DNA from: Niebla homalea
Taxonomy: Eukaryota > Ascomycota > Lecanoromycetes > Lecanorales > Ramalinaceae
NCBI GenBank assembly: GCA_019925105.1
Contig: JAHGAU010000005.1
Span: 62,001 to 126,000, forward strand
Direction of reading: 5' to 3'
DNA length: 64,000 nt
This document shows, in pieces, positions 29,512 through 41,984 of this stretch. Under the pieces are notes generated by a model. The model was not told where the DNA came from, did no database searches, and was given only the letters and a program-made list of their open reading frames with translations. The first letter of the stretch is position 1. Each line of letters opens with the position of its first letter. Position numbers and translations under genes: made by a program.

Positions 29512-32500
29512 TGTTGGATGTCATGGCCCGGGTAGAATGGGTGTGAAGTTCTGCAACGTAGCATTATTTGTTTTGGGTGAACGCTTTGGTTCAATGATAT
29601 TGACCCATCTTCGCTTGGTACACTTACTCTTCAACAGTCCTCAAACCCTTTGCTTTGTATCTTCCAATGTATGGTGTTGCTTTTTCGTCGTCAATAATCC
29701 TCCTTCCTGAGGCGACCTTCTAGCTTTTTAACGGAGAAGCGAGGCAATGACCATGGCTAGGGGTAGCGCTGGTGACCGTTGAGGTAGTTTGGTGTGGCGG
29801 TAAAGGTATGGTCGGCCGTGCGGCGGTCTCTAGGGTTGACTGTTTTGTTTGCTTGCCTGGAGTTTTGACTTCTACAGCTTCATGATTCAAACACTATGAT
29901 TCAAAAACTAAGATCTGTCGGGAATATAGTTGGACCCAATGGTGGAGCACGATCTAAATGATGATTCAACACACTTCTTGACGTGCCAAGTGCGTGGCCA
30001 ATGAAATGCGACCGTAGGCAATAATTCACCCTCATATTTTGGTCTTCTCACATCAACAGCCATCCAGAGAGCATTGATTATCCTCTTTTTGATCCATCTT
30101 GCATCATGGATGGTTCCACTCTTGTTATTGACATTCTTGGGTCAAAATTGATGAAATGCGATCGTCGCGAAGGATTGAGGATCTGACAGTCTCCGACCAG
30201 CAAGATCATGTGGCGAACCGTCCGAACTGCTAGAACGTCAGTCACATAGGATGATGGGCCGCATTAGGACGGTTGGAGGGGCGGGAATTACGTCGACTAC
30301 AATTGCTATTGAAACCGAAAAGGGTGTGGCATGTTGAACGACTGGTGATGGGTTGGTCTTCATTCTCCCTCTCGCCTTGACAGCGACTGGATTAGTGATT
30401 TATTATTATCAGAACACCTATTCGCTCAGGGCCAGTGATGCAAGCAGTCGAATTGTTCATTCCTCACCAAAGTTGGATTACATGACTTTGACACGAATCA
30501 GAAGAATTGAGAAAGCGGAAGTATTGGTCGAAATGGAAGCATGAAAAATGAGTCACTGGAGTTTGGATGGTATCAGCGAGAGTGAGGTGGAACTACAGAC
30601 TCAGGGAGGCCCTGGTGAAGGGATCAACTCTCGCGCGAAGCAATCAAATCAACATGTGCCTGGAATGATGAGCTGCCATTCGAAATCTCAATTGCCATCC
30701 GTTGCCTCTTCCATTGTCTCTCCCACCAGCTCTCTCACTGCCTCTCTTTTTGCCTGTCTTATTGCCTCTCGTATTGGCTCTCTCATTGAACAATTGGTCT
30801 GCTGAGAAAATGACTTTAGATCCAAGCGTGATTCTTTATCTCCGGTCGGTTCCATTGGAGGAGAAAGAACCCACAACAAGGATAACTCTCCAGAAAAAAC
30901 CGGTGAAAGGTCAAGATTGAGGTTGAAGGCTTATATACCCGTCAACTCTCTTCTGACCTCTTCAGCGCATGTAGCGAATCACTTGTCGAGTCACAATGAC
31001 GACCAAACTATCTGGCAAGACTCACAACGACCAAGTCCGGCCCCAGAACGACCAGCTTTGATAGACTTACGCCGACCAAAGTCGAGGTGTTTAACAAACA
31101 ATTACCATGAGCGCTGAGTTTTAATGCTAGGCGGTATATGATGAGACGAGTGCTCTTGAGAGAATTAGTGACCAATTTCATCTTGGGTTCAAGTGGGGAT
31201 ACTGAAGGGTCAATGAGACGTCACCGTCGTTGGACATGGGTTCGATCATGGCCGACAACCAGGGCTTTGACAACTCCAAGCCCATTGGACCTGCAGTCCC
31301 ACAATTGAGATGCGATTATAACATATCTGTCTAAGCGAAGGAAAGCTCACAGATGACTCTTGCTTGAGATCCTGACCACCTGCAACTAAATCTACGATGA
31401 AGCTAGCGGCATGGTCTATGGGGAATGAGAGCATCATCTATCGGTAATGAAAAGGCCATACGCTGTATAAAGCCCATCTATGTTCTACACCTGCAAGACA
31501 ATCGCATTATCTTCAAGTATCAGCCCTACGGCTCATCAAGCACATCATACTTGCAGTCAGTGGCCATGAAACGCTGCTCGTCAATTTCTAACTATCCAGG
31601 ATCTGCGGCTCGACATCTTTGAGCTGTTTTGGCCAGATTGTTTTGGCTGATTGCTGTCAACGAAGTAAAGACGCTGCTGTCCATAGAGGTGGACAGATGA
31701 TTCGTCGCTTCATCGACTTCGCTCGACTTCAAGCAACCATTACTGTCTGACTAGACGGTGAGACTTGGTTATTAATAGATCACTTGCTTATACAGATTGT
31801 TCCTAGGTTCAACAAACATTGCAAGATAATTACTATTCCCTCTCCTCTTCTTTGATACCACCGATTCATCCTCACATGGCCTAAATTGTACTCAGTATCG
31901 ACTGATATGAGCAGCGATACATAACATGCTAATCTCCAACGAGTACTGTCAACGTTTCAACCTCAGAGTTCCAGCGACAATCCGATCTGGGCTCGGCAGA
32001 GCTCGGCATTCTCGCAACGAACCCTGTGATCCCTCCCCTCCCAGAAAGTAAAAAGGTCCGACAAGGAAAAGAGGCTGTCAGCTACACCGAAGAACGCCAA
32101 AAAGTTCTAGTAACACACCGGCAGACGTCTGCGACTCCGAAGAAGCTTGCCACATAGGAGAAACCTGCCACACAGAAGGAGTCTCCTCCAAGGAAAGAAG
32201 TCTGCTACTCCCAAGAAGCCTGCTACTCCCAAAAAGTCTGCAATACTATAGAATCACCCTTTGTCGGCGCGTTTTTATCTGCAGGGGGATGTTTCAGTGG
32301 GAGAATCCGAGGGATACTACTTTATTTAGGTATGCTGGATATTAAGCGGCGCGTAAGATGTATGTTGAAGAAGGAACCAACCTAGATATTGGCAAAATAA
32401 CACGCCTGGGAAACAGCAGGTAGGTATACGTCTTCTTTGTCATGGAAATGAATGGGAGAAAGTGACAACATACTCATACGATCAATTCCAGACCGTTCCT

Positions 32501-33149
32501 CCTCTATTGATTCAAGCATTGGATGTTGTTTTCCCATGTTATTTACACGTTCATCCTCCATGTCGCTGGAAGCTACTCCATCGCTGTGCTTTCATCCTCC
32601 TTATCATGACCGCCATCCCGCTTTCTTTATCTGTCTCCGACGTATTTATCGTGCGGATAAGAGAGAACGGGAGGGAACAGAATATGCAGAATGCGATAGG
32701 AGGAAGAGAAGATAATAGAATATGCGAATTGCCCCTTTAAGCAACTGCCAATACCCTCTTCAGGGCTTTATGAAACCTCCTCCCCGGCCTCTTACCAGGA
32801 GTGATTATATTGGACAGAGCACGCAGTGGCCCACTCCACAATCAGCCTTTCAGACTCTGTCCTCGTAAGAGGTGGAGGCAAGAAATACTATCTTCTTAAG
32901 ACCTCCATATCCAAGAAAGGCCGAGACCAACTTCAAGGCTAATCGATGGCCTCGTTTCTCCATCACATCCCTAGGATCTATCGAGCACATGTATAGCACG
33001 TTCACCCTCCCGAGGCTTCTTATCCTTCTTCCGCTGCTTCCTGGATAGTGGTGGTGTCTTTGTCCCTGGTGACCGACATCAAACGGCAGCAAAAGAGGTG
33101 GAAGGCAGATGATCTTGCATCCTCATCTATTGAAAACTGGATAGCTACA
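29512..33149. other. gene-poor stretch
   Basis: No convincing gene in 3.6 kb. A pyrimidine-rich imperfect repeat lies at 30695-30790 (units around TTGCCTCTC/CTCTCTCA; its minus strand encodes an Arg/Glu-rich helix, REPIREAIRQAKREAVREL). Other open frames are short and unremarkable. Confidence 0.45.
32030..32250 (+). pseudogene. Lys/Pro-rich (histone H1-tail-like) coding remnant
   Basis: Repeated AAGAAGCCTGCTACTCCC-type units encode KKSATPKKPATPKK in one frame. The same units upstream are in another frame and include TAG at about 32155. Looks like the degenerate basic tail of a lost gene; too short to name. Confidence 0.4.
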
Positions 33150-33275
33150 TGCTAGATCAAGAGCAGGTGGATTTGACGAAGGACAGGCGGGTTGAACAAG
33201 AGCTGGCGGATTCAATCAAGAGCATGTGGATTTAATCCAAAGCAGATGGATTTAATCAAGAGCAGGTGGCGTTGA
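33150..33275. repeat. about 21 bp tandem repeat, 6 imperfect copies
   Basis: Unit close to ATCAAGAGCAGGTGGATTTA, varying at 3-5 positions per copy. Confidence 0.75.
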
Positions 33276-33799
33276 TCAAGAGGTGGGATTAGGTGGGATA
33301 TCTGCAAATGGGCAAGTGTCCAGGCGAGATGCATGTACATACAATCACAAAGCTTCCAAGAACGGTTACCGTCATGGTCATCAGCTACGACCATTCTCCT
33401 GCTGTAATCCTTGCACCATGCTCCGGCCTGTCATCCTCTTCTGCTATCGTCTCTGTGCATCGCAATCCAACCCTCTTGGTTCTCTGTTTGATTGGGTTCG
33501 AGAAGCTATGGGCAGGGTTCCTGTCCAGCTGTGTTCCTGTCCAGCTGTGTTGTAGAGCTGCCGAGCTGGACCATCGACCAAAAGGCGAAGCAGAGTCATG
33601 GCTAATCCTATCACTCGGCTCCATTGTCCTTCACCTTGGTGTTCTTCAAGTATGGAAAGAGCTCCTGACTATTAGTCCCAGTCTGTCATAGAGCTGCCAA
33701 GCAAGGCCATCGACCAGAAGGCGAAGCGTGGTAATTGGCCTGCTTCGTTGAGAACCTTTGCGCGTCCTGCTTCAACTGCCACACATGCATCCAAATCCC

Positions 33800-34147
33800 T
33801 TAGGTGCCTTTCATCAAAGGCGGCTTCTCCGTGAAATTATCAGCAAATACGAAGTGCTGCTTAATGTCATCTCGTGAAGATTGGATGACCCGAGCGTATA
33901 ACTCGTTCAGCTTCCGAGATTGTTCGTTGTCCTTTGTAAATGATGCTTCAGATGCTCTCTGCTTCGATGAATTGACAATCTTCTTGAGTTTGACCTCTGA
34001 ATTCGTCCATTGTGACCATATCTTCAGATCTTTGGGCTTTGAAGGGGCGCGGTCTGGAGGGACTGGTAAGAGCGCCGTCAATAGCATTAGACACGGATAA
34101 TGCGAGGTCGCACTGGAAGGATCTAATCTTGACGTCCAGATAAGCAT
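33800..34147 (-). CDS. hypothetical charged protein or fragment
   Basis: Minus-strand frame whose second half is protein-like and helical (DLKIWSQWTNSEVKLKKIV, KLNELYARVIQSSRDDIKQ). Its flanks belong to imperfect duplications (33595-33665 resembles 34146-34215), so it may be one unit of a decayed tandem gene family. No known domain. Confidence 0.3.
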   Translation of the reverse strand: MLIWTSRLDPSSATSHYPCLMLLTALLPVPPDRAPSKPKDLKIWSQWTNSEVKLKKIVNSSKQRASEASFTKDNEQSRKLNELYARVIQSSRDDIKQHFVFADNFTEKPPLMKGT

Positions 34148-34389
34148 GCATGGCTAATGCCGTTTACTCGGGTCCGTTGTCCTTCAGCTTAGTGGCATCC
34201 AAGTAAAGGAAAATATTGGTCCTTCTCCACTCGTACCGGGGCCAGTCTGGCTGAGCTCCATGATAAACTGGGCGCTACTAATAGTGCTCCCTCCGAGCTT
34301 AGTTCATTCTTCGCTGTATGGCGCTGTCCAGGAAAGCTGAGGGGGCTTGAATTGTTCGCGATCGTTTGGTGTAGCTATTGTTCGGTGAT

Positions 34390-35192
34390 TTAGTCGCCAT
34401 GGGTGGGCTTTCGTTCCTTTTCGACATGGACTCTGGACACTATGTATTGAATCCATGTCCAAAAGGGCATGAGCTTGCCATCTTCGTCATCGTCACCGTC
34501 ATCGGAGGAAGTGACTTGGGTGCGAGCTGAGGGCGCTGATTTGGCACGAGACTTTGACATGTAGAATTTTGACACTGAGGCCTTAGAGGCGTTATCCTTG
34601 ACGGCAGGTCGGGGTGGCTTTTTGGCACGCAACTTTTTCTTTTAGGGTATTGACACTGAGGCCTTGAGTTGGTGGGGCGGCCCTCGTGGGTGCGAGCTGA
34701 GAGCTGATTAGCGTCGAGGTGGTGGTTTGGCACGAGACCTTGTCCAGGGCAGTGATGAGCAGTGCCTTGACAGCTAAAACACATAATGAAACGTGAATAG
34801 ATCTCGTAGAGGATTTTAAGAATGAGGCCTTGGAGGCGTTATCCTTCACGGTACGTCGAGGTGGTGGTTTGGCACGCGACCTTGAAGACTTTGACACCCG
34901 ACGCCTTGGAAGCGGTGGTCGGGCGGCTTCTGGGGCGAGGAGGCATGAAAACTTTTGCGATTGGCTGGTAGATGGTCGGCTGTTAGTCTTTTGACGTCGG
35001 ATGTTTCCTGCTGAAAGTATCCTGGACGAATTGCTCGTCCATGGCGGAATATGAGAGCTCACTAAATGTTTTGCCGGACATGTTGAATGAAAACAGAATT
35101 TTGTAAGAGGCAATCGAGTTACTGGAGAAGATTGTAATATGGCAAATTGCCGTCTTTGTGGATGGTCGGTTGTTGGTCTTTCGACGTCGCAT
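34390..35192 (-). repeat. repeat-containing basic-protein region
   Basis: Minus-strand frames repeatedly encode a basic motif (SRAKPPPRRTVKDNASKAS at about 34880-34825; RAKKPPRPAVKDNASKAS at about 34632-34580), and an acidic run (SSDDGDDDEDG) lies at about 34500. A second duplicated segment, around GACGTCGGATGTTTCCTGCTG, occurs at about 34990 and 35185. A possible start is ATG at about 35080 (MSGKTFSELSYSAMDEQF). A nuclear, AT-hook- or H1-like protein is conceivable, but I cannot build one clean gene. Confidence 0.4.
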
Positions 35193-36179
35193 GTTTACTG
35201 CTGAAAGGAAAATTTAAACGAGGCAATCGAGGTATTAAAGAATGACGTAAGTCAGCAGAGGTGCAGCCAGTATGATGTGACATAGGTGGGCTCTCCCTTT
35301 GTGATGGAGGAATCGAAGATCATGTGATGGGTGATGTCTCATGAGCGAGGGCGAATGATCAGCCCGAAAGCCCTCTTTTCTTTCATCCCACTGATCCTGT
35401 CTTCACGAGGTAGATAATGAGTAGTTATTCTGCTCACATGAGCTCCGAGATGATCAGCAAAATATGAGAGCTCCAAGTTGGAAGCCGTCACTCTGACATG
35501 GCGACTTTGAGGCTATCGGTCTGGCCCTTGCGATATATCTACCTACAAGGCTTTCAATCCCTCCCAGGTTGGTCTGGTATATTTCAAGCAAATATGAAGT
35601 AGCGAGGTGCAAGTGAACATTGGAATTTGCGAAGAATTTCAAACTACGTTGGGAGAAGCCCAACGGTAATGCTCATTGATGGTTGTGTGGAAGTTTGGGG
35701 AGGCTCCACGGGTTCCGCTTGGCTGCACGACTAGCCCCTCGACGAATTGAATATTCAAGTTACCAGACTTGATCATCGTCTTTCCTAGGTCACATTCCCG
35801 TGCAAATAGTGCTTGCAGTTGTCTCATAGCTACAGCGTTGCTATCATTCTTCCAAATCTAAGTCGGGTCTTATGCGTCCAGAAGCAAAGGGTTCAGCGCG
35901 AGCCTTTGTGATTGTGACATCGAAGCAGTGATTCTGAACACGAATGAGGCGAGCTTTGACTCTCCAGAGTCAGCCTCGCAAAACTTGCGGACATGCGGTG
36001 CCCTAATAAGGACAAAAATGACGTGGCCTGCCCAAGGGACTTCTTCATGTCTTTGTAATGTGTGGCCCCATGTGCGGCATAGGGTTTAGGAGAATGCCGA
36101 GATACAATTCCCAGGAGTTCGTGAATCTCATTGTTGTTCACTAGAGAGTATGCCTGTGTGTCCTCGTCCACGTGCGACT

Positions 36180-37115
36180 CAAATCCGATACGCTCAGTCT
36201 GAGGATCTCGGAGAAGTCTATTGCCGTGACGAAGGAAGGCTCAGTTTGAGGATCTTGTAGTCCATCGCCATGACTAAAGAAGACTCAGTACAAGGACTGT
36301 GAGAATTCCGTCGCTATGACGAAAGATGGATCAGTTCAAGGATTCTGAGAAGTTGGTTGCCGTGATGAAATAAGGCTTAGTCCAAGAATAAATCGATCGT
36401 GAATCTTCCTCGTCCAATAGGCTTTGACACCTCAAGCCTCGGCCTCGCGAAATGTGCAAACACAGAATTCGGGTCGACGTGGGCCGTCCAAAGACTCGTA
36501 GGAGTCTGTGGCCGTGACGAAAGACGGTTCGATCCAAACACTCGTAGAAGTCCGTCGCCGTGGCGAAAGAAGGCTCAGTCCGAGGATGAATCGGTTTTGG
36601 ATCTTCCTCACTCGACAGAATTCGTCACTTCAGCCTCGGCCTCACGGAATGCGCGGACACGCGATGGCTCGATAGAATCAAGCTCTATGTCGACGTTGCC
36701 TGTCCGAGGACCGGGAGAAGTACGTCGCCATGACGAAAGATGGCTCAGTCTGGCTACTGATACTTGGATCGACCTATTCCAAGCCGTGCCCATGCCAACT
36801 ACAACCACGTTTGAGCCTGTTCACTGGAAAGTTATGCCTAGATGTCTCCGTGCATGGGCGACTCGTATCCGATCCGCAAAGTCTGAGGATGACTGCGAGA
36901 AGTCTGTAGCCGTCGAAAGGATGCTCAGTCTGCCTACTGATACGTGGATCTTACATGTTCGAGCCGTGACGAAAGGATGCTCAGTCTGGCTCCTGATACG
37001 TGGATCGTACCAACGCTGAGCCGTGAAAAAAGGGTGCTCAGTCGGCCTACTGATACAGGGATCGTAAAGTCCAAGCCGTGACGAAAGGATGCTCAGTCTG
37101 GCTACTGATGCGTGG
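36180..37115. repeat. about 55 bp repeat family, many diverged copies
   Basis: Core GCCGTGACGAAAGGATGCTC (variants GAAGGAAGGCTCAG) recurs through the interval. The cleanest run is 36909, 36963, 37020 and 37075 (spacing 54-57). The minus strand of the clean run encodes a repeated peptide like IRSQTEHPFVTAR. Function unknown. Confidence 0.75.
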
Positions 37116-37287
37116 ATGGTACCGCCACGTTTGGGCCTGTTCAATTGAAGATCGTCTGCCAATCGTCCAAGCTCGTTTGCTCGAGGCTTGATGTTTCATT
37201 ACCTCGTCAGACGTATACGCTCGCATGCCAACGATCCGGTTCGCCAGATTTTATGGCCTTCGAAACGCATGTTTGGTGGTATTTGAC

Positions 37288-37590
37288 GGACTTTGTGAGC
37301 GTGCCTTACTTAAAGCATCTGAACTTGCTCTCCTCATCGGCCTCTTAGAGGATTTCCAATCTTTATAATCGTCGTAACCGGCAGGTCTTCAACAAGATCC
37401 ACCTTCGCTGATCGTTTTTCGGGGACTTTGTGAGCGTACCCGACTTCGAGTATCTAAACTTGCTCTCCTCGTCAGACTCTTCGCAGTTTTCCAATCTTTC
37501 CAGTCGTCGCAACCGGCAGGTCCTCAGCAGGACCCTACTTGGCTGGCCTTTTTGTCGGACTTTGTGAGCGTGCCCTACTTCGAGCATCGG
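37288..37590. repeat. 135 bp tandem repeat, about 2.3 copies
   Basis: GACTTTGTGAGCGT recurs at 37288, 37423 and 37558, exactly 135 bp apart (45 codons). On the minus strand 37363-37587 it encodes repeated LLRTCRLRRL/LLKTCRLRRL with ESDEESKF. The copy nearest 37300 has stops, so a decayed repeat protein is likely. Confidence 0.8.
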
Positions 37591-37696
37591 AACTCAATTG
37601 ACCCCAAAAGGTTCTTCAACACCGTCTGGACCTTGTTCTGGTCGATAGCTACGACGTCAAGTTGGACGTACGACATTCTGAGCTGCGCTTCGCGGT

Positions 37697-38381
37697 TCAT
37701 ACTCCATTGATACTCCATTGAGTTCGGCGCTGGCTTATGCTTTTAATGAGACGTCCCTCCACGATCGACTTGACAATGATGATTTCGCGGTTTTTCCCTT
37801 TACTCCTGGTATTGAGGCTTTCTCGGTCCTTTTCTTCCCTTTTACTCTTGGTAATCATGCTTTCTTCGTCCGTTTTCTCCTTTACTCCTGGTGTTGATGC
37901 TTCCTCCGTCCGTTTTCTCCCCTTTACGCTTGGTATTGACGCTGTCTCGGTCCATGCGTATTGATGCCTTCTCCTCAAACTCGATTTCCTCGCCCCGTGT
38001 ATTCCCGTCATGGGTAGAGCTCTGGTGTGGCCTATCCTTGTTGAAGGACGATTCGACGACAAGTAGTAAAGACGCCCTCCTCATAGGTAGGGCTCTGGTC
38101 ATGAGAACAATCATTGTTGCAGGGACGATGCGAGAACAGGAAGTGATCAACTTCGCTTCTGGAAATCCTGTAGGATCCCAAAACAACTGATCGAGCTCGA
38201 TTTGAGGACGGTCGTTCCATTGCTGTAGCCTTCGTACGGCAGCGACACGCGGAAATCGACGGGCGGCTGCTCGGACGTATAACCTCGAAGTACATTGTCC
38301 TAATAGGATGGTATCGCCACGTCTTTGGGGCCACATTCGCGTTTCACTGGCGCTCAGGCTTGACAGTGGACTGCTACTCAT
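37697..38381 (-). CDS. hypothetical repeat-containing protein region
   Basis: Two overlapping minus-strand frames over this interval share a roughly 48 bp repeat at 37795-37965 (units around TTTACTCCTGGTATTGAGGC). The peptide is alternately Lys/Arg/Glu-rich (KSKREEKDRESLNTRSKGKN). The frame starting at 38381 also has protein-like sequence (QIELDQLFWDPTGFPEAKL). Another imperfect copy of 38090-38170 lies at 38885-38965. No domain recognised; may be one unit of a decayed family. Confidence 0.3.
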
Positions 38382-38540
38382 GGAAGATGCGAGCCTTGAC
38401 TTTGTCGATCCACGTTATAATGATGGAAGGACAGACAATGCAAGTTTAGGGTGTACAGGCCCACCGTCGTAATGTTTTCGACGTGGTTAAAGTATCGACA
38501 TCTCGCTACGCTGACAGCCCGGCTGACGGGGTGCGCGGAA

Positions 38541-38858
38541 TCAGAAGCAGGCACCGTGACATTGCTCTTCGAAGTGCTTCGTGATGATAGGATCGTCCGA
38601 TGTATTTGTAATCGAATACGTTGGCGGTGGAGCATCGACCATACTTGGCCCTGTGAGACCCTGAGGGACTTCAAGATCCAAGACGGCATCAAAGGCTACT
38701 GCCGATGCTTTTCTTGACAGGGCCAGTGCTTTCGACTCGGGAACACATGGCAATGTTCGTACGAAAATGGAGAACTTTGTAGAGATGGCTCTGAAGAGGA
38801 GGGAGGGACGGAGGGATAGAATGTGGGATATGAGGACAGCCATTGTTGCAAGGCTCAT
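38541..38858 (-). CDS. hypothetical protein
   Basis: 105-codon frame with protein-like composition (LEVPQGLTGPSMVDAPPPTYS near the middle) and a hydrophobic N-terminus. No family recognised; sits in the repeat-rich region. Confidence 0.25.
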   Translation of the reverse strand: MSLATMAVLISHILSLRPSLLFRAISTKFSIFVRTLPCVPESKALALSRKASAVAFDAVLDLEVPQGLTGPSMVDAPPPTYSITNTSDDPIITKHFEEQCHGACF

Positions 38859-39030
38859 GCCCGGACAAGAGGTAGTAACAGTCTTCCTCGTGATGGGTAG
38901 AGCTATGATATGGGAACTATCCTCGTTGCAGGGACGATGCGAGAATCAGAAGTTGTAAATGTCGTCCTTGTGGAAATCCTTGAGGACTTGGAAACAATTG
39001 ATGACGCTACCCTGTTCTGGTTCGATCGCC

Positions 39031-39072
39031 ATTCATTGATTGACTTACTGATTGATTGATTGACTGATTGAC

Positions 39073-39103
<31 letters not shown>

Positions 39104-39238
39104 CTGGTTGATTGACTGATTGATTGACTGATTAATTGACTGATTAATTGATTGATTGACTGATTGATTGATTGACTGATTAATCGACTGATTAATTGAT
39201 TAATTGATTGATTGACTGATTGGTTGATTGATTCATTG
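39031..39238. repeat. GATT-type tetranucleotide microsatellite, about 200 bp
   Basis: Nearly pure ATTG/ACTG/ATTA tetramers. Most variants are single transitions within the unit. Confidence 0.97.
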
Positions 39239-39366
39239 AACAGCTACCTTCACTTTTTCCCACGAGGATAACCGTGTCGGTTCCATCTCGAACATGACGG
39301 ATTTGCTCGTTGACGCTGTCTAGAATAGACTTGAATTGTAGACCGTTGTTCCAAGTCGTGTATTTC

Positions 39367-39670
39367 CCGCAGATGTCGGAGCGGCGGGGCGGGAGGCACG
39401 AGTATTTGGAGGAGAGGACGAGGTGGATCAATTTTTTGATGGTGCTAAGGTGGGATGTGGCGGCGTCGTCATATTCTTCGGAGTCGGAGTGGGAGGCTTG
39501 TGGGGAAAGAGGAAGAGATTGCTTGCCGGTCTTTGAAGTCGGAAGCAGCACTCGGACCGCTGTTCGGTGACATACGCTTCGCGGAGATGTTGGAGTGACG
39601 GAGCGGGGCGCACGAGTGTTTGGAGGAGAGGTCGAGGCGGATCAATTTTTTGATGGTGCTAAAGTGGGAT
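39367..39670. repeat. direct duplication, about 85 bp units
   Basis: The segment 39367-39456 (AGATGTCGGAGC ... GGATCAATTTTTTGATGG) recurs at 39585-39670 with about 10 differences, a further sign of local duplication. Confidence 0.75.
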
Positions 39671-41984
39671 TCCCAATCCCCAGCCTTTGTATGAAGCCTA
39701 TGCTAGCCGCATCCTTTCTTCATGACTAACATCATGATTGACTGTCAAGAGAAGGATCACATTGCATCCATTCATCCAATGATTCTTTGGATGAAGTGGG
39801 CATCGTCATCATTGGGGAGGCAGACAGCGGTATGTGATCGTAGGAGGAGGGGGGGAGAAGGAAGGAAGCAGAAGCAAGTTCCGGCTGTCGTCATTCAAAG
39901 TGTGTGAGGGTAGATCATGTGATGATGAGGGGAGGGCACATAATTTTCTCATTACTATGTCACGGCTCTTGCCTGTTCAACAAGAAGCCTGCTCATTGAT
40001 TCCTACCCATCGAGAAGATTTTGATCTGTTGTGAGGAAAGGCATTGCGGTTGCATTGACGAGTTGCATGAAAATCCCTTGCGCCTTCACGTGACACGGTT
40101 TGCTCTTTCCATATGTGGCTGAAGCATCAGTAGGGACATGGATCATTACGATCATACAGGAGCGAACGCAGCAAAGATAGTTGTTACTGATCATGATGGA
40201 TTATTGCATTCATTCTGCACAGGAACGCTGGTGGTTAAATACTTTTTGCATGGTCTTCAACGTTGCCTCCATTTCAGCTTGATCTGTTTGATCCGTCATC
40301 TTTTCCCATGCAAGAGACATCAGTCCGTCTGGTCGCCCTGCCAACCATAATGCTCCTGCCATCGTCAATGTCTTCCCCCCCATTCCCATCTTGCGTCTTT
40401 AATACTGTATGCCTCCTCAAAAAACTTTCTCTCACTACTTCTTTTTTTCTCAAGCTGCTGTGACCCATTCGTTGAGTCGTTGTTCTCGTCCCTTTTCCCT
40501 TTTTCCCCCCCTCTCACAAGCTGCTGTAGCCTGTCATTCTCAAGCCTGTCGTTCTCGTCCCTCTTCCACTTTTCTTCCAACCTGCTTCAGACTGTCAAGT
40601 CGGTGGACTTGACAACACACACACACACAAACAGTAAGTAGACTGCCTGCCCCCTTGATTTCTGCCATGAATATGTCCTCTGTGTGCTGCCGTGTCCATT
40701 GAGATCGTCGACTCTCACATCGATCGATCGAGTCCAAACATGCCTCGGCGACCTCACCAGGAGTAAACTCTACAAATCTGAGTTCTGACGTGGCCGCTTC
40801 CATCATGGATGTGCCGGTGGTTGGTACAACAACATCCTACAAAATCGTTACTCATCATCATTTACGCTTTCTGTTGACGAGACAACATCCTCTGGTGCCT
40901 GCCATCCTGCAGACCGTCGAAGCTCCCTCCCACGCTGCCTGGAGAAGAAAGAGATGGATGTTCTGTGAAGCAAAACGGGGCAGTCGTCCCCTACAAATTC
41001 AATCATATACCTTCGGGATCTGTCAGCACGGACAGCACTAGCTTCTGCACACGGCGATTCTCCCCATGGCCAGGCCCCCCAAAACGATTCTCCCAAAGAC
41101 GATCCTCCCGAAGAACATGCAGCTGGGATACAGCTATACAAGAAATTACATCCCTGGACTTCTCCTTTTTCCATTCCCTTTCTCATTCCCATTCGTGTTC
41201 AAGACAATTCATTCTTTCCTTTTCGACAATTATGACTTTGCTGACGACAGAAGAGTTAGTCATTCTATGAGATAAGCTGGGGCAGTCGTTCCCTACAAAC
41301 TTAGTCTCATGTCCTCGGGATGGATATCACCGCTACAGCACCTCCTTCTCCCCGGCAGCATCATTGCATACTCAAAAACAAAGCCCCCCCCTTTAGAAAT
41401 CGGAGAAAATTAAGCAGGCCACAAAACGCAGTTAAGGGATTGGCCAAGGCTACATTGTAGAATAGCCTAAAACCAGCTGAGGCCCTCTCAAACGGGGCAG
41501 CGGAAGCAATCAACCTACTTTCAGATATCACCTCAAGTAGCCAGCCCTTTTTCGTCCGCACCCGCGAAACGCTTCACCCGCGTTGTAGGTACTGTTTTGT
41601 CCCCCGCCTCACGTCCACCACCGTTAACTCGCTCAGCCGGCCCCACACTGCCCATCAAATCCACGCTGCTTAGCGTCATCTTCCCTCGATATACGTTGTT
41701 GGAGTGCAGGACCAGACAGTGTTCACACGGTGCATGGTAGATATGATCATCAAAAGAGCTCAGCAAATAGAGCCATACGCATTTGATGCGATTGAAAGAT
41801 ACGATGGAGGACGTTACCTTATGATGAGCCATCAGGAATAGCTGGCAAATTGGGGAGATCGGCGGTAGGCGAGGAAGTTCAGCATCATTGAGTATATCTT
41901 CAGATCATGTAATGCAGCTGTCTACTCAGAGAGTCTGCTAAAATCTTTCATTCTTTCTGTCGTTGCCTCTGTCATTGCCTTTAT
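39671..41984. other. gene-poor stretch
   Basis: No convincing gene. Contains an ACACACAC run at 40613, a repeated block GGGGCAGTCGTCCCCTACAA at about 40978 and 41281, and GACGATCCTCCC-type short repeats at 41080-41115. Confidence 0.45.

Noticed and set aside
39031..39238. Telomere-like repeat
   Set aside because: The unit is ATTG/ATTA tetramers, not TTAGGG; a simple microsatellite.
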